Shown here piece by piece: positions 27,401-35,364 of a stretch of DNA of 64,000 nt. The notes under the pieces are model-generated. The model ran no database searches. It was not told the DNA's origin and was given only the letters and a program-made list of their open reading frames with translations. How positions within the stretch are numbered: position 1 is the first letter of the stretch; every line of letters begins with the position of its first letter. The stretch comes from Frankia umida (GTDB lineage Bacteria; Actinomycetota; Actinomycetes; Frankiales; Frankiaceae). The position numbers and the translations under genes are program-made. The stretch covers positions 62,001 through 126,000 of the forward strand of contig NZ_JALKFT010000004.1 in assembly GCF_023242945.1 (NCBI RefSeq), given 5' to 3'.

Positions 27401-28606
27401 GTACGGATCACCTTCCATATCGAAGTAGATGTCGCCCGGGTCCGGCGCCGGCAGCATCGCGAGACCCGCGACGTCGACCATCCGCACGCTCACCGTGCCG
27501 AGTGGATCCTCCGTGCTGCGCGACGCGTCCTGGGCGGACTGCAACTCCGCCTGCAGCCGCAGCCCGGCGAACGTGGTCGTGGAGATCTCCGCGGGACGCC
27601 GCTCGTCGGCGGCGACCGCGAGCTCCTCGACGGTGGTGATCCCCACGCCGCGCAACGCCTGCCGCTGCTGCCCGCGCAGACCCGCGACCAGGGACAGATC
27701 CCGGGCCTGTGCCCGGCCGGTGGCGCAGTGCCCGTTGAAGGCGCAGCTCGCGCACTGCGGCCGGGCCTGCGCCCAGCTCGGCGCGGGCACCCGCGCCGGC
27801 CGGTCCAGCCGCGCCGTCAGCCGGGCCCGCGCGTGCGTCACCAACGGCGCGAAGTCATCCACCCGCAACGATCGCACCAGCCCCGCCGCCACGTCCGGCT
27901 GTCCCGCCGGCCGCGGGTCGGCCGCGGTGCCCGGTCGCGCACCGGATCGCGCGTCCGGTCGGCTACCCGGATGGACTCGGCTGCCTGGATGGACGAGGTG
28001 CATCAGGTGCGGGACGGGGACGCCGACCGAGGGCAGCGCGAGCGCGTACGCGGCGAGCTGCAGCACCGCGGCGGGCGTGGCCGCGCGGGCGAGCTTGGCG
28101 TCGACCGGCTCGTAGCGGCCGGGCTCGGCCGGACCACGACTCGCCCCGGTGGACGGGTCCAGATGCGCGGCGATCAGGAAGTCGGGCCGGCCCTGGAAGC
28201 TCCCGTCGAACAGAACCCCCTGATAGACGACCGGGACGCCGCGGGCAAGCGCCGCACGGGTCCGGGTGAGGGCGGTGGCCAGGCCCTCCGCCGTCGGTAC
28301 CGGCCGGGGGATCTCCACCACCGCGTCCACGCCGAACGTCCGGCGCAGATGACCAAGCCATCGCCGTTCGTGCGCCTCCCCGTGGCGCACCGCGGTGCGA
28401 TCGGGTGGGCTCAGCCGCACCACCCCGGCGTCCGGACTGGTCCCGCCGTCCGGGGCCACCCCGGAGCCCCCCGGGGTGGCCTGGTCGGCCTCGGCGGCCA
28501 GGCGGCCGTCCGCCATCGCCTGGGTGAGCTCCGTGCGGTGTCCGCATTCGACGACGTCCACGAGGTCACCCGCGGAGATGATCCAACGGCCGTCGAGCCT
28601 GTACAC
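24479..28606 (-). CDS. TM0106-family RecB-like nuclease fused to SF1 helicase
   Basis: 1375-residue cytoplasmic nucleic-acid enzyme. The N-terminal third is a RecB-like (PD-(D/E)xK) putative nuclease (ISAGDLVDVVECGHRTEL, GVLFDGSFQGRPDFLIAA), followed by a Cys cluster (CASCAFNGHCATG) of the kind that can hold an iron-sulfur site. A RNase-H-like exonuclease region comes next (DIYFDMEGDPYALE, RAHIYHYAPYEPNAL, DYNRVDCVSTHRL). The C-terminal third is an SF1/UPF1-like helicase with Walker A GPPGAGKT (Lys898), LIIDEAGQFALADTL, LLGDPQQLPQV and GTVDRFQGQEAPVV. It probably acts in DNA repair or degradation, but its pathway is not settled. The last 100 residues are a low-complexity tail. Confidence 0.85.
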   Translation of the reverse strand: MYRLDGRWIISAGDLVDVVECGHRTELTQAMADGRLAAEADQATPGGSGVAPDGGTSPDAGVVRLSPPDRTAVRHGEAHERRWLGHLRRTFGVDAVVEIPRPVPTAEGLATALTRTRAALARGVPVVYQGVLFDGSFQGRPDFLIAAHLDPSTGASRGPAEPGRYEPVDAKLARAATPAAVLQLAAYALALPSVGVPVPHLMHLVHPGSRVHPGSRPDARSGARPGTAADPRPAGQPDVAAGLVRSLRVDDFAPLVTHARARLTARLDRPARVPAPSWAQARPQCASCAFNGHCATGRAQARDLSLVAGLRGQQRQALRGVGITTVEELAVAADERRPAEISTTTFAGLRLQAELQSAQDASRSTEDPLGTVSVRMVDVAGLAMLPAPDPGDIYFDMEGDPYALEASGLEYLFGAVTLTHPPNESAHPDGVRRPDGTRQPHESAHPDGTDQVGEEFRTFWAHDRAGERRALEEFVDWTTARLRDHPRAHIYHYAPYEPNALRRLAARHGTREHQVDELLRAHRLVDLHTVVRRSLRVSQPSYSIKYLEPLFYPGARTAAVTTAADSIVAYESVLAHRAAGENAQAERLLAEIADYNRVDCVSTHRLHRWLLARRQAAGVPAHQDESAAERAATAPAAVDDADTQLPGQATLDGEAEAEAVVNALLAGLPVDQASWSDDERARALLAAAVGYHRRENKPAWWTYFAALAADRESLESADDCSVPTGWQADADWDAPSGRRSKARRELRARIDPRRPHPFERGDKVRLLYPGPPGALGVTSGATVELAAPNELVLLESAPPDRTTRAMPLAVLPGDPVSPRPKPAAIRLLAERVAATLPALPAEAGLDLLRRVPPRRRGRSGPLPDAAAHGDDQVAAVLAAVSTLDRSYLAVQGPPGAGKTYLAGRLIRDLVARGASVGICSTSHKAIENAMLAALEDAGPVPGARLPAAKKAKRSAPQRPDVPPWDVPRDLKALVAWRREHPQGHLVGDTAWAFANPQLAAEPFDVLIIDEAGQFALADTLAVAGAARNLVLLGDPQQLPQVVAGIHPDGADASALSHLLGRDDGGLGQLGENEILPPEFGYFLDRTRRLHPAVCAPVSALAYNGRLHAHPVAAGRAVEGVAPGLHLVDVAHEGATTRCDAEADAVCARVADLVGRTFVDGARRRPLAPADVLVVAPYNRQVRAIGQALRAAGLTGVRVGTVDRFQGQEAPVVITSLTTSSAAEAPRGLDFLLSRNRLNVALSRAQVLAVLVMSPALLDSAPRSIAELRLLAGLARLRAMAISDASPSVPPVERRADPGIEPPAVPAPQALCEPDPEQRPQPLASPPLASPPLASPRRRTSPVSGARPKQETLPGLELELESESGPEPSGHSAGVR

Positions 28607-29005
28607 CGCACCATCCCCGTCCGCTCCTGCGCGGGCCGCCAGGCGCGGCCCGGGCTAGAGACTGTCACCGGTCAGCCATCGGCCACGCCGGGGGTCCGTC
28701 CGGGCCAGGGCCCAGCGAGACGGCCGGAGCGACCGGCACCTTCGGGCCAGGATCGGCGGTCATGATGTGACACGGCGACATCCTCCCATCGGGCCACTTC
28801 TATCGGGTGTTCCTGACCGGGCGAACCGCGCGGGCGGCAGAAAGAATTGTGTGTGGCTCTCGCCACAACCCACTTCCGAGCCCCCGCGCGCGACATGACA
28901 TTGCGACTTGATGTGACATTGCGACCAGGCGTGCCCGAATCGGTGCGTAACGCGCAGAGACCGTTCGGTATTACGATGAACGCAAAGGTCTACGGGAGGC
29001 ACGGC
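28607..29005. other. Divergent region before the CoA-ligase-like gene
   Basis: 399 bp between the nuclease-helicase (minus) and the ligase-like gene (plus). It holds two exact 12-bp direct repeats (28896-28907, 28914-28925) and a TATTACGAT stretch near 28969-28977 that could serve as a -10 element. No gene is supported. Confidence 0.45.
28896..28925 (+). promoter_or_regulatory. Direct-repeat operator candidate
   Basis: TGACATTGCGAC occurs twice exactly, at 28896-28907 and 28914-28925, with an 18-bp period (under two helical turns). It is 80-110 bp upstream of the ligase-like start and 45-75 bp upstream of a possible -10 element. Spaced direct repeats in this position are typical of activator sites. 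The cognate protein is unknown. Confidence 0.4.
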
Positions 29006-31165
29006 GTGCGCAGCATCGATCGCCTGCTGCATCCGCGGGTCGTCGCCGTCGTCGGGGCGAGCCGCGAGCCGGGCACGGTTGGTCACGAAGTGTTCCGCCG
29101 CCTGGTGGCCAGCGGCTTCACCGGCACCGTCTATCCGGTCAACGCCGCGGCGAGTCACGTCGCGTCCGTGTACGCCTACCAGGATCTCGCCGATGTACCC
29201 GAACGGGTCGATCTGGTCGTGATCGCGGTGCCGGCGCCGCGGGTCGCGGCGGTCCTGCGCACCTGCGCCGCACGGGGGGTGCGGTCGGTGATCGTGGTCT
29301 CCTCCGGTTTCGCCGACGGCGGCCCCGCGGGGCAGGTACTGCTGGCCGAGGTGTGTCAGATCGCCCGTGACGCCGGCATCCGTCTGCTCGGCCCGAACGC
29401 GATGGGTGTCATCAACACCGCGTCCACCTCGCGTCTGCACGCGACCTTCGCCGTGGGTAACCCCCCGCCGGGGCGGGTCGGCGCCTTCACCCAGTCCGGC
29501 GCGCTGGCCGGCACCTTCCTCACCGACGCGGCACGCCGGGCGATCGGGTTCTCCACCTTCGTCTCCGCCGGCGACCGGTCGGACGTCTCGACCAACGACC
29601 TGCTCGAGTACTGGCAGACCGACCCACGTACCGAGCTCGTCCTGCTGCACCTGCAGAACTTCGGTAACCCGCGCCGGTTCGCCCGGATCACCCGCCGGCT
29701 CGGGCGGACCAAGCCGGTGGTGGCGCTCAAAAGCGGCCAGGACTCCTCGGGCGGTGCCGCCGACGCGCTGTTCGCCGGCACCGGGGTGATCCGGGTCGAC
29801 ACCCTCAACCAGCTGTTCGACACCGCGGCGCTGCTGGCCCATCAGCCTCTGCCGGCCGGGCGCCGCGTCGGCGTGGTGGGTACGTCCAGTGCGTTGGCGG
29901 CGCTGGCCACCGACGCCTGCCACAGCTACTCGCTGGCGGTGCCCGGCCTGTCCGCGACGACCCGCGCGGCGCTCGCGCGGATCGTCGGCCATGACGGCGC
30001 CGACAATCCCGTCGACCTCGGCCCGCTCGCCGACCCCGACCGGTTCGACGCGGCGCTGCGCCTGGTGGCCGGCAGCGGCGAGGTCGACGCGCTGCTCACC
30101 CTGGTCACCCCGCATGCCCAGGTCGACCGGCTCGGTGCGGCCGTACTGGCCGCCTCCCGCGATCATGGACTGCCGGTGCTGGCCTCCTACCTGGGTCAGG
30201 ACGGCATGCCGGCACCACTGGCCGTTCCCGACGCGGTGGGTTCACCCGGACGCGGCTCGGTGCCGTCCTACTCGTCGCCGGAGTCCGCGGCGCTGGCACT
30301 CTCCCGCGCCGCCGATCACGCCGCCTGGCGGGCCCGGGCGCAGGGCCAGGTCCCGTCGCTGTCCGGCATCGACACCGCGCACGCCCGCGCCGTGACCGCC
30401 CGCGCCGTGACCGGGCACGCCGTGGTCGACGACGCGTGGCTCCCGGAGCCGGTGGTGCACAGCCTGCTCGCCGACGTCGGCCTGCGGCTCTGGCCCAGCA
30501 CCCGGGTCGCCGACGCCGATTCGGCGCTCGCCGCCGCGCACCGGGTCGGCTGGCCGGTCGCCATCAAGATCGCCGAGGAGCGGTTCCGCAGCCGCCTGGA
30601 CGTCGGCGCCGTGCAGCTCGGGGTGGGTGACCCCGCAGAACTCACCGCCGCCTGGCAGGCCGTGCGCGCCGCGGTCGGCTCCGGCGACATGCTCGTCCAA
30701 CCGATGGCACCGGGCGGCGTGTCCACCGTCGTGCGGATGCACCACGATCCCAACGTCGGCCCGCTGGTGTCGCTGCGCCTCGGTGGCGCCGTGGCCGACC
30801 TGCTCGCCGACCCCGTCGCCCGCACCCTGCCGCTGACCGACGCCGATGCCGCCGAGCTCATCGCCGCCGTGCGCGGCAGCGTGCTGCTGCTCGGCGGTTC
30901 CGGCGCGCCCGCCGCCGACACCGACGCCCTCGCCGACCTGCTGCACCGGGTCGCCCGGCTCGCCGACGACGTCCCGCGGATCACCGAGATCCTGCTCGAC
31001 CCGGTGCTCGTGGGCCGACGTGGCGTGGTGCTGCTCCACGCCGGCATCCGCCTCGCCCCACCAGTGGACGCGCCACCGCCACCGCCACCGCCATCGACAC
31101 CAGCGACAGCGACAGCGACAGCAGCACCGGCGACAGCGGCGGCGGGTGACAGCGCGGCCGGCTAG
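29006..31165 (+). CDS. Acyl-CoA synthetase (NDP-forming)-like protein lacking the catalytic His motif
   Basis: 719 residues with the three parts of fused ADP-forming acetyl-CoA synthetases. These are a CoA-binding Rossmann domain (VVAVVGASREPGTVGHEVF, LGPNAMGVIN), a succinyl-CoA-ligase-like middle (RRVGVVGTSSALAALATDAC) and an ATP-grasp part (WPVAIKIAEERFRSRLDVGA, VQPMAPGGVSTVV). The segment that normally reads SHTGALAG and carries the phosphorylated His is absent: KSGQDSSGGAADALFAGTGV runs straight through. The HKSD motif of the ATP-grasp domain is also replaced by SRLD. It may be inactive or regulatory. GTG 29006 has GGGAGG 6 nt upstream; ATG 28976 is an alternative. It ends in a Pro/Ala/Thr low-complexity tail. 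Confidence 0.8.
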   Translation: MRSIDRLLHPRVVAVVGASREPGTVGHEVFRRLVASGFTGTVYPVNAAASHVASVYAYQDLADVPERVDLVVIAVPAPRVAAVLRTCAARGVRSVIVVSSGFADGGPAGQVLLAEVCQIARDAGIRLLGPNAMGVINTASTSRLHATFAVGNPPPGRVGAFTQSGALAGTFLTDAARRAIGFSTFVSAGDRSDVSTNDLLEYWQTDPRTELVLLHLQNFGNPRRFARITRRLGRTKPVVALKSGQDSSGGAADALFAGTGVIRVDTLNQLFDTAALLAHQPLPAGRRVGVVGTSSALAALATDACHSYSLAVPGLSATTRAALARIVGHDGADNPVDLGPLADPDRFDAALRLVAGSGEVDALLTLVTPHAQVDRLGAAVLAASRDHGLPVLASYLGQDGMPAPLAVPDAVGSPGRGSVPSYSSPESAALALSRAADHAAWRARAQGQVPSLSGIDTAHARAVTARAVTGHAVVDDAWLPEPVVHSLLADVGLRLWPSTRVADADSALAAAHRVGWPVAIKIAEERFRSRLDVGAVQLGVGDPAELTAAWQAVRAAVGSGDMLVQPMAPGGVSTVVRMHHDPNVGPLVSLRLGGAVADLLADPVARTLPLTDADAAELIAAVRGSVLLLGGSGAPAADTDALADLLHRVARLADDVPRITEILLDPVLVGRRGVVLLHAGIRLAPPVDAPPPPPPPSTPATATATAAPATAAAGDSAAG

Positions 31166-31183
31166 CCCGGTACGTTCGTAGCC

Positions 31184-32152
31184 ATGACGGCACGCCAGCG
31201 GATCGCGTTCCAGGGTGAGCGGGGCGCGAACTCCCACATCGCCTGCCGGGACGTGTACCCCGACTTCGACGCGGTTCCCTACCCGACCTTCGACGAGTGC
31301 TTCTCCGCGCTCGAGGAGCAGGCGGTGGACCTCGCGATGATCCCGGTGGAGAACTCCACCGCCGGCCGGGTCGCCGACATCCACCTGCTGCTGCCGCGCC
31401 CCACCGTGCACATCATCGGCGAGTACTTCCTGCCGATCCGCCACCAGCTGCTCGGTCTCGTCGGCGCCACCCTGGACGACATCAAGACCGTGCACAGTCA
31501 CCCGCAGGCCCTCGCGCAGTGCCGGGCGGGGCTGCGCGCGCTGGGGCTGGTCGCTGTCACCGCCGGTGACACCGCCGGTGCCGCCCGCGAGATCGCCGAG
31601 GCGGGCGACCCGAGCCGGGCCGCGATCGCCTCCCGGCTGGCCGCCGAGGCGTACGGCCTCGAGGTCCTGCGCGCCGACCTCGAGGACGAGGCGCACAACA
31701 CCACCCGCTTCCTCATCCTGTCGACCGAGAACCTGCGCGCCGCCGCCGGTATCGGCCCGCTGGTCACGACGTTCGTGTTCAAGGTGCACAACCGGCCGTC
31801 CGCGCTCTACAAGGCGCTCGGCGGGTTCGCCACCGGTGGCGTCAACATGACGAAGCTGGAGAGCTACATGGTGGGCGGCCACTTCGTCGCCACCCAGTTC
31901 CTCGCCGACATCGAGGGCAGCCCGGAGGACCCCGCGGTCGCGCAGGCCTTCGAGGAACTGTCGTTCTACGCCGACCACCGCATCCTCGGCGTCTACCGGG
32001 CCAGCCGTTACCGCGAGCGCCAGCGCCTCGAGCCCGCCCCGGTGGCCATGGCCGCCGCGCCCGAGGTCGCGCCGTACGCCGCGAACCGTCCCGCCGTGGA
32101 CCGCCTCGCCGTGGACCGCCCCGCTCTGGACCGTCCCGCCGCGTCCCGGTGA
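31184..32152 (+). CDS. pheA: Prephenate dehydratase
   Basis: Cytoplasmic enzyme of phenylalanine synthesis converting prephenate to phenylpyruvate. The 322-residue protein has the two-lobed catalytic domain (IAFQGERGANSHIACRD, LAMIPVENSTAGRVADIH, HSHPQALAQCRAGL) with the signature EAHNTTRFLIL. A C-terminal ACT domain for feedback by Phe follows (HNRPSALYKALGGFATGGVN, TKLESY). It is longer than the usual 285-310 because of a PAVDRLAVDRPALDRPA-like repeat tail. Its stop overlaps the nhaA GTG (GTGA), an unusual operon partner. Confidence 0.93.
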   Translation: MTARQRIAFQGERGANSHIACRDVYPDFDAVPYPTFDECFSALEEQAVDLAMIPVENSTAGRVADIHLLLPRPTVHIIGEYFLPIRHQLLGLVGATLDDIKTVHSHPQALAQCRAGLRALGLVAVTAGDTAGAAREIAEAGDPSRAAIASRLAAEAYGLEVLRADLEDEAHNTTRFLILSTENLRAAAGIGPLVTTFVFKVHNRPSALYKALGGFATGGVNMTKLESYMVGGHFVATQFLADIEGSPEDPAVAQAFEELSFYADHRILGVYRASRYRERQRLEPAPVAMAAAPEVAPYAANRPAVDRLAVDRPALDRPAASR

Positions 32153-33585
32153 CCGCGCCGACCGCGCCGCCTCGGCCCGGGCCGGCACTGCGCATCCGAC
32201 TGCCGCAGGTCGCGCCGTCCATGCGGGAGTTCCTCGCCACCGAGGCCGGTGGTGCGGTGCTGCTGCTGGTCGCCGCCGTCATCGCGCTGATCTGGGCGAA
32301 CTCGCCCTGGTCACACGGGTACGAAGCACTGTGGACGGCGACCGCCCAGGTGCGTCTCGGCGACGCCGACCTCACCCTGAGCCTGCACCACTGGGTCAAC
32401 GACGGGGCGATGGCGCTGTTCTTCACCGTCGTCGGTCTGGAGATCAGCCGCGAGTTCACCGCCGGTGAGCTGCGCGACCGGCGCATCGCCGCCGTCCCCG
32501 CCCTCGGTGCGATCGGCGGGCTGACCCTGCCCGCCGTCATCTACCTGCTGTTCAACTCCTCCGGGCCGGCGGCGCACGGGTGGGGCATCCCGATGTCCAC
32601 CGACACCGCGTTCGTCATCGGCATCCTGGCGCTGTTCGGACCCGCCTGCCCGGACCGGCTGCGACTGTTCCTGCTCACCCTCGCCATCGTGGACGACATC
32701 GGCGCCATCACCGTCGTCGGGATCTTCTACACCGAGCACGTCCGGTTCGGGGCGCTCGCCCTCGCCGGTGGGCTGGTGCTGGTCATGCTGGTGCTGCGCT
32801 GGCTCGGCGTGTGGCGGCTGCTGCCGTACGCGCTGGTCGCCGTCGTGCTCTGGGGCGCGATCCACGCCTCCGGGGTGCACGCCACCCTCGCCGGGGTGAT
32901 CACCGGGCTGCTGATTCCCGCTGTCCCGCCCCGACCCGACCAGGCGGCGCAGGTGCCGGTGTACGTGCGGGCGCTGGCCGAGGAGTCGAACGCCGCCCGG
33001 GCGAGCCTCGCCGTGATCGCGGCGAAGGCCACCGTGTCGGCGAACGAACGGCTGCAACGGGTGCTGCATCCGTTCAGCGCGTTCGTCGTCGTTCCCCTGT
33101 TCGGTCTGGCCAACGCCGGGGTGCACCTGGACGAGCACACCCTGCGGGCGGCGGCGGCGTCCCCGGTGACCTGGGGGGTGACGCTCGCGCTGGTGCTCGG
33201 CAACGCGGTCGGCATCACCGTGGCGAGCCTGGCGGCGATGCGCACCGGCCTCGGCCAGCTGCCCGGGCAGGTCCGCTACGGCCATCTGGTCGGCGCGGCC
33301 ACCCTGGCCGGGATCGGCTTCACGATCTCGCTGTTCATCACCGAGCTCGCGTTCACCGACACCGAGCTGCGCGACCAGGCGAAGATCGGCATCCTGGCCG
33401 GTTCGTTCGGCGCCGCCGTGCTCGGCACCATCCTGTTGCGCACACTCGGCGAACGGATGCCGCTGTGCTCACCGCTGACCGACGAGCCGGTGCCGACGCT
33501 GCCCCCACGCCCCTGGCGCCCACCGACACCTTTTCTCCCACCGCTGCCGCCCCCGGCTTCGACGCAGCCCCCGGCATCGACATAG
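32149..33585 (+). CDS. nhaA: Na+/H+ antiporter NhaA
   Basis: 478-residue inner-membrane antiporter with about 12 spans that exports Na+ in exchange for H+ at alkaline pH. Diagnostic parts are FLATEAGGAVLLLVAAVIAL, FFTVVGLEISREFTAGELRD, GIPMSTDTAFVIGILALFG and the ion-binding Asp pair in TLAIVDDIGAITVV. AGIGFTISLFITELAF is the last conserved core. It starts at GTG 32149 inside the pheA stop. The C-terminal 40 residues are Pro-rich and do not contain the thioredoxin domain fused to many actinobacterial NhaA proteins; that domain is encoded next door on the other strand. Confidence 0.93.
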   Translation: MTAPTAPPRPGPALRIRLPQVAPSMREFLATEAGGAVLLLVAAVIALIWANSPWSHGYEALWTATAQVRLGDADLTLSLHHWVNDGAMALFFTVVGLEISREFTAGELRDRRIAAVPALGAIGGLTLPAVIYLLFNSSGPAAHGWGIPMSTDTAFVIGILALFGPACPDRLRLFLLTLAIVDDIGAITVVGIFYTEHVRFGALALAGGLVLVMLVLRWLGVWRLLPYALVAVVLWGAIHASGVHATLAGVITGLLIPAVPPRPDQAAQVPVYVRALAEESNAARASLAVIAAKATVSANERLQRVLHPFSAFVVVPLFGLANAGVHLDEHTLRAAAASPVTWGVTLALVLGNAVGITVASLAAMRTGLGQLPGQVRYGHLVGAATLAGIGFTISLFITELAFTDTELRDQAKIGILAGSFGAAVLGTILLRTLGERMPLCSPLTDEPVPTLPPRPWRPPTPFLPPLPPPASTQPPAST

Positions 33586-33677
33586 CCGCAGGTAATCGAC
33601 ATAGCCGCAGCCTTCGGACATCGCCTCGGGTTCGACGTAGCCCGCGGCTTCGACGCATCGTGTCCTGGCCGCCGGCC

Positions 33678-34397
33678 CTACCCGCGACGCCGCCGACGCT
33701 GACCTGACGGTGCGCGACGCAGCGACAGGGCCATCGCCTTACGCAGCGGGGCGATCTCCGCCCGACCCCGGTACGGCGTGCCGCCCAGGAAGATGCTCGG
33801 CGTTCCCCGCACCCCCTGCTCGATGGCGAGGCCGTAGTCGGCCTCGACCGCGTCGCCGTAGGGCTGGGCCGCGTCGCCGATCACCAGATCGCCGTCCACA
33901 CCGAGCGCACCCGCGTAGGCCCGCAGGAACTTGTCGGCCAGCCGGTCCTGCCCGGCGAACAGCCGGTCGTGCATCTCCCAGAACTGCCCCTGGGCGCCGG
34001 CGGCCTCCGCCGCGAGCGCCGCCGTCAGCGCGTACGGATGGACGTCGTACACCGGAAAATGGCGGAACACCAGCCGAACCTGCCCGTCGGAGGTGTCCAC
34101 CAGCTCCCGCAGCACCGGCGCCGCCTGCGCACAGTACGGACACTCGAAGTCCCCGTACTCCACCACCAGGATCGGCGCGTCCGCCGGCCCGTACGCGTGC
34201 CGACACGGCGCGGTGTCCACCGCGACGACCACCGCACCCGACCCGCCCGCACCGGCGGCGCCCCCTGCCGGGCCGTTCGTACCGCCTGCGCCGTTCGTCC
34301 CGGCTCTACCGGATGCACTGGCTGTACCGGATGAACGTCCAGGAACCAGCTTCACACCAGCGATTATGCCGCCCGCCCGCGTCCCGGCCCCTGCCAC
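33678..34397 (-). CDS. DsbA/thioredoxin-fold protein, NhaA-associated type
   Basis: 239-residue protein. An Ala/Gly/Ser-rich stretch (to about residue 65) leads to a DsbA-like thioredoxin fold: DAPILVVEYGDFECPYCAQA with the redox pair in CPYC, LVFRHFPVYDVHPYAL, AQGQFWEMHDRLFAGQD and a cis-Pro loop QGVRGTPSIFLGGTPY. It resembles the thioredoxin domain fused to NhaA in many actinobacteria more than secreted DsbA. No clear signal peptide or membrane span is present, so a cytoplasmic location is likely. GTG 34397 has GGGAGG 5 nt upstream. It converges on nhaA. Confidence 0.82.
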   Translation of the reverse strand: MAGAGTRAGGIIAGVKLVPGRSSGTASASGRAGTNGAGGTNGPAGGAAGAGGSGAVVVAVDTAPCRHAYGPADAPILVVEYGDFECPYCAQAAPVLRELVDTSDGQVRLVFRHFPVYDVHPYALTAALAAEAAGAQGQFWEMHDRLFAGQDRLADKFLRAYAGALGVDGDLVIGDAAQPYGDAVEADYGLAIEQGVRGTPSIFLGGTPYRGRAEIAPLRKAMALSLRRAPSGQRRRRRG

Positions 34398-34502
34398 GAC
34401 CACCTCCCGTGACCACCGATACCGGCCATCTGTGACTCTCAGTGGCGGACCCTCCGGGCTCGGGCCGCCGTCGGGCCCTCGGGGTGAGGGAGAATCGGTG
34501 CT

Positions 34503-35315
34503 ATGAGTTCCCAGGACGGCGACCCCGCCACGACCACGGGCGCCTCGGACGCCGCGACGCCGGTGTGGGATCTCAACGCCGATCTCGGCGAGGGGTTCGG
34601 GGTGTGGCGACTCACCGAGGACGACGCGCTGCTCCCGCTGGTCACCAGCGCGAACGTGGCCTGCGGCTTCCATGCCGGGGACCCTTCGACGATGCGGCGG
34701 GTGTGCGAGCGGGCCGTCGAACACGGGGTGCGCATCGGTGCGCAGGTCAGCTACCGCGACCTGGCCGGTTTCGGTCGCCGCGCCATCGACATGGACCCCA
34801 CCGAACTGCGCGACGACCTCACCTACCAGCTCGGCGCACTGGACGCGTTCGCCCGCATCGCCGGCGACCGGGTGCGCTACGTCAAACCACACGGTGCGCT
34901 CTACAACCGGGTGGTGGCGGACGAGGAGCAGGCCGCGGCGGTCGTCGAGGCGGTCCACGGATACGACCCGGGTCTGCCCGTGCTCGGCCTGCCCGGATCG
35001 GCGCTGCTACGCCGGGCCGCGGCGGCCGGACTGACCTGTGTCGGCGAGGCGTTCGCCGACCGGGCCTACACCGACGCCGGCACCCTGGTCTCCCGGCGCG
35101 AACCCGGTGCTGTCCTGCACGACCCCGAAGCCGTGATCCACCGCACGGTGCGACTCGCGACGACCGGCACCCTGGACTCCGCGCACGGCGTCCCGGTACG
35201 GGTGGCGGCCAGGTCGATCTGCGTGCACGGCGACACCCCCGGCGCCGTCGACCTCATCCGAGGCCTGCGCACCGCGCTCCATGAGGCCGGAGTCACCGTG
35301 GTGCCGTTCTGCTGA
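34503..35315 (+). CDS. pxpA: 5-oxoprolinase subunit PxpA (LamB/YcsF family)
   Basis: 270-residue subunit of the ATP-dependent 5-oxoprolinase PxpABC, which opens the toxic cyclic by-product 5-oxoproline to glutamate. Family blocks are DLNADLGEGFGVWR, VTSANVACGFHAGDPSTM, GAQVSYRDLAGFGRR, YVKPHGALYN and ARSICVHGDTPGAVDL. The start is ATG 34503. The fused pxpBC gene follows after 49 bp, giving the full enzyme in two genes. It is divergent from the thioredoxin-fold gene. Confidence 0.93.
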   Translation: MSSQDGDPATTTGASDAATPVWDLNADLGEGFGVWRLTEDDALLPLVTSANVACGFHAGDPSTMRRVCERAVEHGVRIGAQVSYRDLAGFGRRAIDMDPTELRDDLTYQLGALDAFARIAGDRVRYVKPHGALYNRVVADEEQAAAVVEAVHGYDPGLPVLGLPGSALLRRAAAAGLTCVGEAFADRAYTDAGTLVSRREPGAVLHDPEAVIHRTVRLATTGTLDSAHGVPVRVAARSICVHGDTPGAVDLIRGLRTALHEAGVTVVPFC

Positions 35316-35364
35316 CCACGCCGCGCCTGCCCGAACCACATCGCCGATGTCGTCTGGGGGCCCC

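Noticed and set aside
28847..29005. Upstream starts of the CoA-ligase-like gene (28847, 28976)
   Set aside because: The frame is open but the Rossmann fold begins right after GTG 29006, which has the strong GGGAGG site; the upstream part contains the direct repeats and promoter-like sequence.
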